A DNA stretch of 64,000 bases from Lonsdalea britannica. GTDB taxonomy: Bacteria; Pseudomonadota; Gammaproteobacteria; Enterobacterales; Enterobacteriaceae. The position numbers and the translations under genes are program-made. Where the stretch lies: contig NZ_LUTN01000014.1 in the NCBI RefSeq assembly GCF_002111595.1, positions 54,674 to 118,673 on the forward strand. Reading direction: 5' to 3'. A model generated the notes under the pieces. The model was not told the DNA's origin. It ran no database searches and saw nothing but the letters and a program-made list of their open reading frames with translations. Positions 38,706-48,168 of the stretch are shown here, one piece after another; within the stretch, counting starts at the first letter, position 1, and each line of letters begins with the position of its first letter.

Positions 38706-40165
38706 ATGCAATTAAAAAATAAAGCGTTGTTTCGTCAGTCATGCCTTATAAATGGCCAATGGCAGGACAGCCTGAGCGGTGAAACACTCAGCGTCAACAA
38801 TCCGGCAACCGGTGAGACGTTGGGCACCATCCCGCTTGTGACGGCGGAACAGACTCAGCAGGCGATTGACGCGGCGGACACTGCGCTGTCGTCATGGCGT
38901 CAACGCACGGGCAAAGAGCGTGCTGCCGTACTGCTCGAATGGGCGCGTCTGATTCGTGAGAATCAGGCCGATCTGGCGGCATTGTTAACGGCCGAGCAGG
39001 GGAAATCCCTGGCGGAGGCGTCCGGTGAAATCGGTTATGCCAATACGTTTATCGAGTGGTTCGCGGAAGAGGCTAAACGCGTTGAGGGCAGTGTTCTCCA
39101 GTCTCCGCAGGCCAATCAGCGCCTGCTGGTGCTGAAACAGCCCATCGGCGTCACGGCGGCTATCACGCCGTGGAACTTCCCGGCCGCCATGATTACCCGT
39201 AAAGCCGCGCCCGCGCTGGCGGCAGGTTGCACCATGATCGTCAAACCGGCCGAACAGACGCCGTTTACCGCCTTGGCGCTGGGTGAGCTGGCCCTTCAGG
39301 CTGGTATTCCCGCGGGCGTCTTGCAGGTGATCACCGGCGAAGCGCCAGCGGTAGGCAAAGTGCTGTGCGACAGCCCGGTGGTGCGCAAGCTGAGTTTCAC
39401 CGGTTCGACAGAAGTCGGCCGCATTCTGATGGCGCAAAGCGCGCCGACGGTGAAAAAGCTGTCTCTGGAACTGGGCGGCAACGCGCCGGTCATCGTGTTT
39501 GACGACGCCGATATCGACGTCGCGGTGAAAGGCATTATGGCCTCCAAATTCCGCAACAGCGGCCAGACCTGCGTTTGCGCTAACCGAATCTATGTACAGC
39601 GCGGGATTTATCCTGCGTTGGCGGCGCGGTTGGTCGAGGAAGTGAAAAAACTCAAGGTCGGCGACGGTACTGAGCCGGGCGTCACGCAGGGGCCGCTGAT
39701 TGATGAACAGGCCATCGACAAAGTGCGTCAGCACATCGATGACGCGTTGACGAAAGGCGCTACGCTGCTGCTGGGCGGCAAGTCGCACGAGCTGGGCGGC
39801 ACATTCTTCACCCCGACGGTGATTGGCGATGTTACGCGCGATATGCGGTTTGCACGCGAAGAGACGTTCGGTCCTGTCGCTCCGCTGTTCCCGTTCACGG
39901 ACGAAGCGGAAGCCATCGCGATGGCGAACGATACTGAGTTTGGGCTGGCGGCGTATGTCTTCACGCGTGACGCGGTTCGTCAGTGGCGTGTGCCTGAAGC
40001 GATTGAGTACGGCATGGTCGGCATTAACACCGGCTTATCTCCAACGAAGTCGCACCGTTCGGCGGCGTCAAGCAGTCCGGACTGGGTCGCGAAGGGTCGC
40101 GCTTTGGCATCGAAGAGTATCTCGAGATGAAATACCTCTGCGTGGATCTTACGCCTTCAGCCTGA
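38706..40165 (+). CDS. gabD: Succinate-semialdehyde dehydrogenase GabD (one frame break)
   Basis: NAD(P)-dependent oxidation of succinic semialdehyde to succinate, completing GABA breakdown. About 486 residues after repair (482 in E. coli). Blocks include [29 protein letters not shown], catalytic Glu in [12 protein letters not shown] and catalytic Cys in [15 protein letters not shown]. The frame breaks near 40037: GGCTTATCTCC should read GGC TTA ATC TCC, one A missing. The restored tail is [20 protein letters not shown] followed by [17 protein letters not shown], as in GabD. Confidence 0.9.
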
Positions 40166-40472
40166 TGACGCACTGACACGGCGATCCCGTGTCATCTCCT
40201 CGTAACATCGTGGTGCATTCGAACTGTTCGAGTGCACCATGCTAAAGCAAATTATCCCCCTCATTTTCCCCTGTAAAAACGTGCGTGCTGCACATATTCG
40301 CGTTATGTCCTTATTCCACCGTGTGCCGTCTCATTTCCCTGTTTTCACGCCTAAAGTGGCACGAAATATGCTTTTACAAAGAGGGGATTATTCATCACAG
40401 CAATGACTGTTCTCACAACTCTAAAGTGCCGCCGTTTGGCAATGCGTTCACACTTTTACCAGGAGCCAGATT
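40166..40472. other. Intergenic region between gabD and the binding-protein gene
   Basis: 307 bases. It holds a long imperfect dyad (separate entry) and presumably the promoter for the binding protein-permease unit. No ORF is supported. Confidence 0.5.
40211..40239. repeat. Long dyad downstream of gabD
   Basis: TGGTGCA-T-TCGAA-CTG-TTCGA-G-TGCACCA: twelve base pairs with one internal mismatch and a three-base loop. It has no T tract, so it is either a weak terminator, an RNA stem or an operator. Confidence 0.5.
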
Positions 40473-41503
40473 ATGTTGAAAAAATTTGCTTTATCCGCGC
40501 TGATTGTCGCAATGAGCTCTCAGGCCTGGGCCGAAAACCTGACCGTGATTTCCTTTGGTGGCACCAATAAGGACGCGCAGGATAAAGCGTTCTACAAACC
40601 GTTTATGGCCGCGGGCAAGGGGACGATCGAATCCGGCGAATATAACGGCGAAATGGCGCGCTGCGTGCCATGGTGGAAACCGGCCAGATCAGCTGGGACA
40701 TTGTCGAAGTCGAAGGCCCGGAGCTGCTGCGCGGCTGTAACGAAGGGCTTCTGGAGCCGCTGGACTGGAAAAAACTGGGCGATCCATCTCAGTTCGTCAA
40801 AGGATCTGTTTCCGAATGTGGCGCCGGGATCTTCGTGTGGTCGACGGTGCTGACCTACAATGCCAACAAATTGAAACAGGCGCCGACCAGTTGGGCCGAT
40901 TTCTGGGATGTACAGAAATTCCCCGGCAAACGCGCCTTACGCAAAAGTGCCAAGTTTACGCTGGAAATCGCCCTGCTGGCCGACGGCGTGAAGCGTGAAG
41001 ATCTGTACAAAGTGCTGGCAACGCCCGCCGGCGTGGATCGCGCGTTCAAGAAACTCGGTCAAATCAAATCTAACATCCAGTGGTGGGAGTCCGGCGCCCA
41101 GCCGTTGCAGTGGCTGGTTTCCGGCGATGTCGTGATGACGTCCGCCTACAATGGCCGAGTGGCGGTCGCACAGAAAGAAAAGCCGGGCATCAATATCGTC
41201 TGGAAAGACAGCATTTACGATCTGGACAGCTGGGCCATCGTTAAAGGCTCCAAGCACAAGGCGCTGGCGGAACAGTTTATCGCCTTTGCCAACCAGCCGG
41301 AAAACCAGAAGGTCTTTGCGGAAAACATCGCCTATGGTCCTACCAATATCAAAACCAACGAACTGCTGCCTGCCGCCATCCGTACCAACTTGCCGACAGC
41401 GCCGGAAAACCTGGAACAGTCTTTGGCAGTGGATACCGAATTTTGGATCGATCACGGGGAAGAGTTGGAACAGCGCTTTAATTCTTGGGCTGCCCAGCAG
41501 TAA
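40473..41503 (+). CDS. Periplasmic polyamine/GABA-type binding protein (PotD/PotF-like, one frame break)
   Basis: Family 1 solute-binding protein, about 343 residues, signal peptide MLKKFALSALIVAMSSQAWA. The first frame reads ENLTVISFGGTNKDAQDKAF and GTIESGEYNGEMA. The rest (LRAMVETGQISWDIVEVEGP, FVWSTVLTYNANK, WWESGAQPLQWLVSGDVVMT, LDSWAIVKGSKHK) is in another frame. One added C at about 40661 joins them. Two permease genes follow directly. GABA, putrescine or a related amine is inferred from gabTD next door. Confidence 0.85.
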
Positions 41504-41538
41504 TCCCGTGACGGTCTGAAAGAGTAAGGAGAAAATCG

Positions 41539-42807
41539 ATGACCCAGAGCGAAAGGGTGGCCGCCGCGCCACCGGCCGATCACCTGGAAAACGCCAGCCT
41601 GAAACAGCAGCTGCGTCATGCCCAGTCGCGTTATAAAAAACGTTCACTGCTGCTGATCGCGCCGCTGTTCCTGTTTATTTTGGCCAGCTTTCTGTTTCCC
41701 ATTTTTTCGATTCTGGGCAAAAGCGTATCCAATCCTGAACTGCGTACCAATATGCCCACCACAGTGGCCGCGATGCAGCAGTGGTCGGGCAATGAAGTGC
41801 CCGATGAGGAAGTGTTCAAAGCGTTGGTCACCGATCTCCGCCAGGCTCGCAGCGGCGGGCAGGTGGCGGCGATCACCAAACGTTTGGGGTATGAAGATGG
41901 TCAGTACCGCACCTTAATCAACCGCACGCTGCGCAAAATGCCGCCTGCGGACTCTGACTCGGTACGTGAACAACTGATCGCCGATCAGCCGCTGTGGGGT
42001 GATCTGAACACCTGGAAAACCCTCCAGCGCGCTTCTCGTCCGTTTACCAGCTATTACCTGCTGGCGGTGTTTGACCATCGGGTCGATTCGCAGACGGGCG
42101 AAATTACGGCACAGCCGCCGGAACAGTCCCTGTATGTCGATGTGCTGTTGCGCACGCTGAAAATGGCTGGCGTGGTGACACTGTTATGCGTGGGGCTGGG
42201 CTATCCGCTGTCGTACTGGCTGGCTAAGCAGCCGTCTAATCGCGCTAATTTGCTGATGATCCTCGTGCTTTTGCCATTCTGGACTTCATTGATCGTCCGC
42301 ACGGCGAGCTGGATTGTGCTGTTGCAGTCCGGCGGGCTTATCAACCGCTCGCTGCTGGCGTTGAATATCATCGACCATCCGCTGGTGTTGGTGTTCAACC
42401 GCGTCGGGGTTTACATCTCGATGACGCATATCCTGATGCCGTTTTTCGTCTTGCCGCTCTATGCGGTGATGAAGGGGATTTCGCCCAACTACGTTCGCGC
42501 CGCCATTTCGCTAGGCGCGCATCCGTTTATCGCTTTCTGGCGCGTTTATGTACCGCAGACCTATGCGGGCGTGACCGCCGGCGCGCTGCTGGTCTTTATG
42601 ATGGCGATAGGCTACTACATCACGCCCGCGCTGTTGGGCGGGCCAGGGGATCAGATGTTGAGCTACTTCGTGGCGTTCTTCACCAATACCACCATGAACT
42701 GGGGGATGGCGGCGGCGCTGGGAACGCAACTGCTAGTGATCGTGACCTTGTTGTATGTGGTCTATATCCGTGTGACTCGCACCAACGCTGAAATTGCCGC
42801 GCAATAA
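41539..42807 (+). CDS. Polyamine/GABA-type ABC permease (PotB-like) with large periplasmic insert
   Basis: 422 residues, clearly longer than PotB/PotH (roughly 280-320). After the first helix (LLLIAPLFLFILASFLFPIF) there is a soluble insertion of about 130 residues rich in charged residues before the second helix (MAGVVTLLCVGLGYPLSYWL). The EAA-type loop is YVRAAISLGAHPFIAFWRVYVPQ. It lies 35 bases after the binding-protein gene and 15 bases before the next permease. Confidence 0.85.
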   Translation: MTQSERVAAAPPADHLENASLKQQLRHAQSRYKKRSLLLIAPLFLFILASFLFPIFSILGKSVSNPELRTNMPTTVAAMQQWSGNEVPDEEVFKALVTDLRQARSGGQVAAITKRLGYEDGQYRTLINRTLRKMPPADSDSVREQLIADQPLWGDLNTWKTLQRASRPFTSYYLLAVFDHRVDSQTGEITAQPPEQSLYVDVLLRTLKMAGVVTLLCVGLGYPLSYWLAKQPSNRANLLMILVLLPFWTSLIVRTASWIVLLQSGGLINRSLLALNIIDHPLVLVFNRVGVYISMTHILMPFFVLPLYAVMKGISPNYVRAAISLGAHPFIAFWRVYVPQTYAGVTAGALLVFMMAIGYYITPALLGGPGDQMLSYFVAFFTNTTMNWGMAAALGTQLLVIVTLLYVVYIRVTRTNAEIAAQ

Positions 42808-42822
42808 CTGGAGGACAGGGAA

Positions 42823-43644
42823 ATGAGACAACAAGGCGCGCTGGTTATCCGTTTATGGAATGCGTTCTTTAATTTTTACGGCGCTGCGATGCTGCTGTTC
42901 CTGATTGTACCGGTGCTGGTGATTGTGCCGCTGTCGTTCAATGCGGGATCGTTTCTGAGCTATCCGCTGGCTGGTTTTTCGCTGCGCTGGTATCGCGAGT
43001 TTTTCCACTCCAGCGAGTGGCTCAGCTCTCTCGGCAACAGCCTGCTGATCGCGCCGCTGGCGACGTTGTTGGCGACCGTGCTGGGCGTCCTCGCGGCGGT
43101 CGGGCTGGTGCGCGGTGAATTTCGCGGCAAATCGCTGGTCATGGCGGTATTGATCTCGCCGATGATTGCGCCGGTGGTGATCGTCGCCGTCGGGATGTTT
43201 TTCTTCTTCGCCAAACTCTCGTTGCTTAACAGCTACTTAGGATTGGTGCTGGCGCATGCGATGCTGGGTGTGCCGTTCGTGGTCATTACCGTCACGGCCG
43301 TATTGAAAAACTACGATCAAAACCTCACCCGCGCCGCAGCGAGTTTAGGAGCGCCGCCGCTGTTGGCGTTCCGCAAGGTGACGCTGCCGCTGATTGCGCC
43401 CGGGGTGTTTTCCGGCGCGTTGTTTGCCTTCGCGACGTCATTCGATGAAGTGATCGTCACACTGTTTTTGGCGAGCCCGCGCCAGCGCACGTTGCCGCTC
43501 CAGATGTTCGCCGGGATCCGTGAAAACCTGGACCCGACTATCGCCGCGGCCGCGTCGATGATGGTGGGAGCCGCGCTGCTGTTACTCATTGTGATGGAAG
43601 TGCTAAGACGCCGTGGGGAAAAACTCCGTGGCGCACAGCATTGA
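42823..43644 (+). CDS. Polyamine/GABA-type ABC permease (PotC-like)
   Basis: 273 residues with six helices. GFSLRWYREFFHS and the EAA-type loop LTRAAASLGAPPLLAFRKVTLPLIAPGV are typical of PotC/PotI, as is FDEVIVTLFLA. It is preceded by GGAGGACAGGGAA (strong ribosome site) and is the last gene of the unit; a stem with T-rich flank follows about 70 bases later. Confidence 0.88.
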   Translation: MRQQGALVIRLWNAFFNFYGAAMLLFLIVPVLVIVPLSFNAGSFLSYPLAGFSLRWYREFFHSSEWLSSLGNSLLIAPLATLLATVLGVLAAVGLVRGEFRGKSLVMAVLISPMIAPVVIVAVGMFFFFAKLSLLNSYLGLVLAHAMLGVPFVVITVTAVLKNYDQNLTRAAASLGAPPLLAFRKVTLPLIAPGVFSGALFAFATSFDEVIVTLFLASPRQRTLPLQMFAGIRENLDPTIAAAASMMVGAALLLLIVMEVLRRRGEKLRGAQH

Positions 43645-43708
43645 TCATGCCTGACCGCGCATCCACAACGGAATGGAGTTAGCTCAGGTCGCGGTATGCA
43701 GGCGACAT

Positions 43709-43750
43709 AAAAAATAAAACCCGAGCGTAATGCCCGGGGCTTTATTTTTT
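43709..43750. terminator. Probable bidirectional terminator
   Basis: CCCG-A-GC, loop GTAAT, GC-C-CGGG, flanked by AAAATAAAA on the left and TTTATTTTTT on the right. It lies between the permease operon and the converging YidD-like gene. Confidence 0.7.
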
Positions 43751-43759
43751 GAGCACGGT

Positions 43760-43990
43760 CTATTCGGTCGGTGGAACTTGGGGCGGGTAGTCAATGCCGC
43801 CGTTAGGGGGCTGACAGCGCAGCAGTCGTGCGATGGCAAGCTTCCAACCAGCGATGGTGCCGAACCGTCTGATAGAGATAAGTGCGTAGGCAGAGCAAGA
43901 TGGGTGGAAACGGCATCGATCTCTGACCTTGGCGGGTGCAAACCTCCGATACAACAGGATCAGCCTTAGACTCAAGCCACGTAGCTTCAT
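43760..43990 (-). CDS. YidD-like membrane protein insertion factor
   Basis: Small protein of 76 residues with the YidD/DUF37 core RFHPSCSAYALISIRRFGTI then GWKLAIARLLRCQP and NGGIDYPP, including the conserved C-S-x-Y and R-C-P-type cysteines. YidD assists YidC-dependent membrane protein insertion. The canonical yidD lies in the rpmH-rnpA-yidC locus, so this is probably a second copy. Its ATG shares one base with the stop of the upstream DUF4177 gene. Confidence 0.82.
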   Translation of the reverse strand: MKLRGLSLRLILLYRRFAPAKVRDRCRFHPSCSAYALISIRRFGTIAGWKLAIARLLRCQPPNGGIDYPPQVPPTE

Positions 43991-44232
43991 CAGCGCTCTT
44001 TTCTGAACGTGATGACATAATGGTTTACGACACCGATCTTACTCGGCCCGAAGCAACCAGGCCGTTCTTCGATGCCAATGGTATCGACTCTCTGAAACTC
44101 CCATCCGTCCTGTGCATAGTCGTTAACCACATCTTCGAGATACTGAGCGGCGATGCCTTGCTTGTTGTCTTTGGCTTTTACCGAGATGTTTGGAGGGATC
44201 TGAACCATTTTGTATTGAAACATCGTTATCAT
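43990..44232 (-). CDS. DUF4177-family protein
   Basis: Soluble protein of 80 residues: MFQYKMVQIPPNI at the start, AAQYLEDVVNDYAQDGWEFQ in the middle and VNHYVITFRKER at the end. This is the DUF4177 pattern (an opening strand, a helix ending GWE, and a closing strand). Function unknown. It is translationally coupled to the YidD-like gene, suggesting a joint role. Confidence 0.72.
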   Translation of the reverse strand: MITMFQYKMVQIPPNISVKAKDNKQGIAAQYLEDVVNDYAQDGWEFQRVDTIGIEERPGCFGPSKIGVVNHYVITFRKER

Positions 44233-44458
44233 CCTTAATGTTTAATTTTATTAACACTATCATTGGGTTTGTGAAAAAAGAAGCGAATGCTTATACATAA
44301 AAGTGCTAAAAAAACATGCAGTTGAATTTTTATTTTCAAGAGTAAGTTAAGTCGGATGATGGGAGTGATGTGTTTGGCTAATGTATTTTGGCTATCTGCT
44401 GGCAGTTGATGTTCGCACCAGCAACTATTGAGCATAGGCCAATAGGTTTCGCGTTTGA

Positions 44459-44489
44459 TAGAGCGGCAGGCTCAGCGTCTGCCGCTCTA
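44459..44489 (-). terminator. Strong hairpin downstream of sbmA
   Basis: Perfect eleven-base stem TAGAGCGGCAG / CTGCCGCTCTA with a nine-base loop, starting six bases after the sbmA stop. There is no T tract, so it may protect the 3' end rather than terminate by itself. Confidence 0.55.
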
Positions 44490-44495
44490 TTGCCG

Positions 44496-45727
44496 TCAGG
44501 CATCCGGGGTGGTGACGTAGTCCGAATTCGGGGCGTCGTCGTTGTGAATGATGGACTCAAAGCTGCGCAGACGTTTGTAAATCGACATCAGCTCCACGAT
44601 GGTGGTCCAGGAGTTGATTAGATACTGGAACGAGCCGCGCACCTGATCGAACACGTTGCTGATCTGCGACATCAGACCTAACGTCAGGGTCCCTGCGACG
44701 ATGGACGGCAGCAAAAGGACCAGCCCGAAGATGTTGTCCACCTGGAGATATAGCACACGGACAATGTTGAAGTAGGTGTAGTGGAAATAGAGCCGGAAGT
44801 AGTTTTTTCGCACGTTGGTAAACAGCTCGCGTACGGTCGGCGGCGTTGCACGGTCGGCATTGTCTTCGCCATAGACGAGTTCTTTACGATAGGCCGCCTC
44901 GACACGCTGATTATTAAACTCAAGCCCCGGCAGCTTAATCCCAATCACCGCCAGCAGGCCGGTTCCGGCCAACGACCACACGAGGGCGGCGATCAACAGC
45001 GCATACGGCAGATGGCCGATAAGCGGCAGCTCGGTGACGTGGGAGGAAAGAGTAACTAACACCGGCAGGAAGGCGATCAGCGTCATGACCGACTGAATCA
45101 GATTCACCCCCAGACTTTCGATGGTAGAGGCAAAACGCATACTGTCTTCCTGAATACGCTGGGAGGCCCCTTCGATATGGCGCAGTCGCGGCCAGTGCAT
45201 CATGTAGTAGTCGTTCATCGCCGTGCGCCAGCGAAAGACGTAATGGCTGACGAAAAACATATTCAGGACGCCGACGATCACCGCACACAGCGCGATGCCG
45301 AGAAAGACCGTCAGCTCTTGATAAAACGACTCGATCGCCACGGCATGCGGGGTGCCCAGCGCTTTTTGGATCAGATCGTAAAACGGCACATACCAGGCAT
45401 TGACCGCGACGCCGACCTCGACCGAAAAGTATGTCACGAAGACGATCAGGCTGAACCCAAAATCGACCAGCGCTGCCAGCGGTGCGGGCTAAAAATAAAC
45501 CAGCAGGCGGCAAACAGCCCGACGGAGAGCGCGTAGTAGCCGTAAAACCACAGAAACTCCCGACTCACGAAACGGGCCGCGCTGTGCGGCAGCGGATGCG
45601 CGGCCAGATTCAGCAGGTCGGCGCCCAGCGGACGCGCAAACGCGTACCAAATGACGATGCAGATCAACGTCCAGATCGCGGCGGAAGAGAAGAACAGTTT
45701 GGGATGAGGAAAAAACGATTTGAACAT
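44496..45727 (-). CDS. sbmA: Peptide antibiotic importer SbmA (one frame break)
   Basis: Proton-driven inner-membrane importer of microcins, proline-rich peptides and bleomycin; BacA is the symbiont homologue. About 410 residues after repair (406 in E. coli). Blocks include [85 protein letters not shown] and [20 protein letters not shown]. The frame breaks at about 45457: TTGGGTTCAGCC needs one base to read L-G-F-S-L-I. It lies between a YidD-like pair and the hrcU end of the Hrp cluster. Confidence 0.9.
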
Positions 45728-45970
45728 AGAGGTTGTCTTACCTATTACACGCCGAAGCGCAGAGTCTTTTGCCTGTCGATCAGACCGTCGTGGCCGTTGC
45801 CGGGGAGGCGATTCTGCGCTGAGTTCAATGAATTACCATGCTTTGAGTAATACCAGATAGTGAACGGATGTGCAGGATTATATTGAAACTATTTCTAAAT
45901 TTTTACCGAATTAAGCGGCATGACCTCGCGCTGGGCGGACGATGATGTTCGTCCTGTTGGCGGGCGAAGG

Positions 45971-47068
45971 CTACCTTATGGGCGCGTTATCCCAATCGGT
46001 CACCTCTTCTGGATTGGCCGTGTCTTGCTCCAGCTGCCGCAGCATCCGATAAACCTGGGCAACGGCCTGCAGGGTATCTCTTGGAATGTAATGGCCTTCC
46101 GGCTGGCGATACAGCGTACGGGCGAGCCAGACGAAGCGAATCACCGGAATCTTGGCCTGATGCGCGCGGGCGATAAGCTGACGCGCCTCCGCCTCTTCGC
46201 CTTTGCACAGGATACGCGGCAGCGGGGTCTGTCCGGGGCGGTAAAACAAGGCCACCGCGTAGTGGGTGGGGTTGACCAGCAGTAAATCGGCGTCTTCGAC
46301 CTTGCCAGCCGGACGCGGTTTGGCGGGGGCATTGAGTATGTCGCGCGCCATCGATTTACGCTGTCCTTTCATATGCGGATCGCCCTCGGCATCCTTGTGC
46401 TCGTTGCGAAGATCTTCATGACTCATCCTTTGCTGTTTCATGAAGAAGTATTTCTGTAGACCGAAGTCGAGCACGGCCAGCGCCAGCAGCGCCGCCAGCG
46501 TCGTGCGCGCCACGCGCTGGAGCACCGCCGCGACGCCGTGCCAGAAACCGTCCAGGTTGCCGTAAGCCAGTTCGACCAACCACTCTAACTGCGGAACCAC
46601 CACGCGGTAGAAAATAATGCCGATGGTGACGGTCTTCAAAACGTTGGTCAGCATCTCCGTCAGCTTACGCGTAGAAAACATCTGCTTGATCTGATTGACG
46701 GGATTTAGCCGATTAAAATCCAATTTGAGCGCTTCAGGCGCGAATAACGGGCCGTATTGAAGCCAGGCGCCGACGATTCGCATCAGTATGGCGACCGCGA
46801 TGGTCAACAGACAGAGCGTCGCCAGCAGGCTCAGCGCCTCGCCGACGATCTCGTTGACCGCATGCCCAAACGGATCGGTGAGGCGCTTTAACGGCAGCTG
46901 CATCAGCATTTCGAGCTTTTCCATGCCGTTGTTCACCAGCGCCAGGATCATTTCCAGCAGCGCCGCGCTGATCAGCAGTTTGGGAATGTCCTGACTTTGG
47001 CCGACTTCGCCTTTGCGCCGCGCATCACGCAGTTTTTTCGGCGTCGGTTTTTCGGTTTTTTCGCTCAT
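45971..47068 (-). CDS. hrcU: Type III secretion export gate/switch protein HrcU (SctU)
   Basis: Inner-membrane protein of the export apparatus whose autocleavage switches substrate class. 365 residues. MSEKTEKPTPKKLRDARRKG at the start, four membrane helices, then the cytoplasmic domain with the autocleavage site NPTHYAVALFYRPG. Last gene of the minus-strand hrpJ-to-hrcU unit; hrcT lies 21 bases upstream. Confidence 0.94.
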   Translation of the reverse strand: MSEKTEKPTPKKLRDARRKGEVGQSQDIPKLLISAALLEMILALVNNGMEKLEMLMQLPLKRLTDPFGHAVNEIVGEALSLLATLCLLTIAVAILMRIVGAWLQYGPLFAPEALKLDFNRLNPVNQIKQMFSTRKLTEMLTNVLKTVTIGIIFYRVVVPQLEWLVELAYGNLDGFWHGVAAVLQRVARTTLAALLALAVLDFGLQKYFFMKQQRMSHEDLRNEHKDAEGDPHMKGQRKSMARDILNAPAKPRPAGKVEDADLLLVNPTHYAVALFYRPGQTPLPRILCKGEEAEARQLIARAHQAKIPVIRFVWLARTLYRQPEGHYIPRDTLQAVAQVYRMLRQLEQDTANPEEVTDWDNAPIR

Positions 47069-47089
47069 GCGTCAGCCTCGGAGAGTCCG

Positions 47090-47893
47090 TCAGGAAAGTG
47101 CGGGGAAAAACTGCGGCAAAACGTGCTTCAGGTCCGGCAGCGCCTGAATCCGGCCCTCCGCAAGATATTGCAGCACCGGCAGATACACGATAAAGAACGC
47201 CATTCCGGCGAGGCATTTTGCGGGTACGGACAGCACGTAGACCTGCAACTGCGGGCTATACAGGCTCAGCATCGCGATGCTGAATTCCAGCAGCAATAAC
47301 AGCGCCACCAGCGGCCCGGCGAAAATCACCATATGCGTGAAGGTGTCGGCCAGTAGCCCAAGATAGGCGTGGAAGCCGCTTTCGCTGAGCGGCGGCAGCC
47401 AGACCAGCGCGGGCCACAGGCGATAACTGTCCCAGATCAGTTGCGTCAGCCCGGAAAGTCCCAGCGTCAGCAGCAGCATCAGCGTTAATAGCTGCTTCAT
47501 CATATGGCCGAGGGGCGTGGCGTCGCTGCCCAGCGCGGGGTTGAGTTGTCCGCCGATCAAGGCGCCGCGCTGGTTATCGAATAATGCCCCTACGGATTCG
47601 AACAGCCAGAAAGGCATCGCCAACACGCAGCCTACTAGCAGACCGACCGCCAGCTCCTTGAGTAACAGGGCTGGTAGCAGCGGCCAACTGAGCGTCGTGT
47701 TTTGCATCTGCTGTTGGATGGCGGAGGCCGGCACCAGCGCCAGGGCCAACACAATGGCATTTCTAAGCAGGCCTTTGACCAGCGTGAACGAAAACAGCGG
47801 CACCAGAAACAGGCAGGGATAAAGTCTGGCCATGCCGAGCGTCAGGGCAAAAATGAAGTCGTACAGGCGTTCGAGAGTATCAAGGGTCAGCAT
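47090..47893 (-). CDS. hrcT: Type III secretion export apparatus protein HrcT (SctT)
   Basis: Multi-spanning inner-membrane component of the export gate (SctR-S-T complex), 267 residues, six or more hydrophobic helices. LYPCLFLVPLFSFTLVKGLLRNAI and GCVLAMPFWLFESVGALFDNQRGA (with the conserved D-N-Q-R region) identify the family. It follows hrcS by seven bases. Confidence 0.92.
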   Translation of the reverse strand: MLTLDTLERLYDFIFALTLGMARLYPCLFLVPLFSFTLVKGLLRNAIVLALALVPASAIQQQMQNTTLSWPLLPALLLKELAVGLLVGCVLAMPFWLFESVGALFDNQRGALIGGQLNPALGSDATPLGHMMKQLLTLMLLLTLGLSGLTQLIWDSYRLWPALVWLPPLSESGFHAYLGLLADTFTHMVIFAGPLVALLLLLEFSIAMLSLYSPQLQVYVLSVPAKCLAGMAFFIVYLPVLQYLAEGRIQALPDLKHVLPQFFPALS

Positions 47894-47900
47894 TATGGCC

Positions 47901-48161
47901 TCATGCGCGAATCTGTTCGATCATGTTGAAAGCCAACAGGGTCAGCTGGATCAGCTCGACGCCGATCCAGCGACCGGTCATGGCCAGCACCAGCCCGACC
48001 GCCACCAGCTTGATGGCGAAAGGCAGCGTCTGGTCCTGTAGCTGCATGACGGCCTGGAGTAGCGAAATCAGGACGCCCACGATCACGGCGACGACCAGCG
48101 GCGGCGCGGACAGCATCACGACCAGCACCATGGCCTGTCGAAACAAATTCAAAATTTCCAC
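47901..48161 (-). CDS. hrcS: Type III secretion export apparatus protein HrcS (SctS)
   Basis: Small two-helix inner-membrane protein of the export gate, 86 residues: MEILNLFRQAMVLVVMLSAP, AVIVGVLISLLQAVMQLQDQTLPF, then a second helix ending GRWIGVEL. The start is GTG 48161 with GAGG five bases upstream; the frame is open further 5' but that portion overlaps hrcR and is not protein-like. Usual family length is 86-90. Confidence 0.93.
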   Translation of the reverse strand: MEILNLFRQAMVLVVMLSAPPLVVAVIVGVLISLLQAVMQLQDQTLPFAIKLVAVGLVLAMTGRWIGVELIQLTLLAFNMIEQIRA

Positions 48162-48168
48162 ATTGGCC

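Noticed and set aside
40211..40239. tRNA-like 3' end (TTCGA followed by CACCA)
   Set aside because: No acceptor, D or anticodon stems can be built around it; it is a simple dyad.
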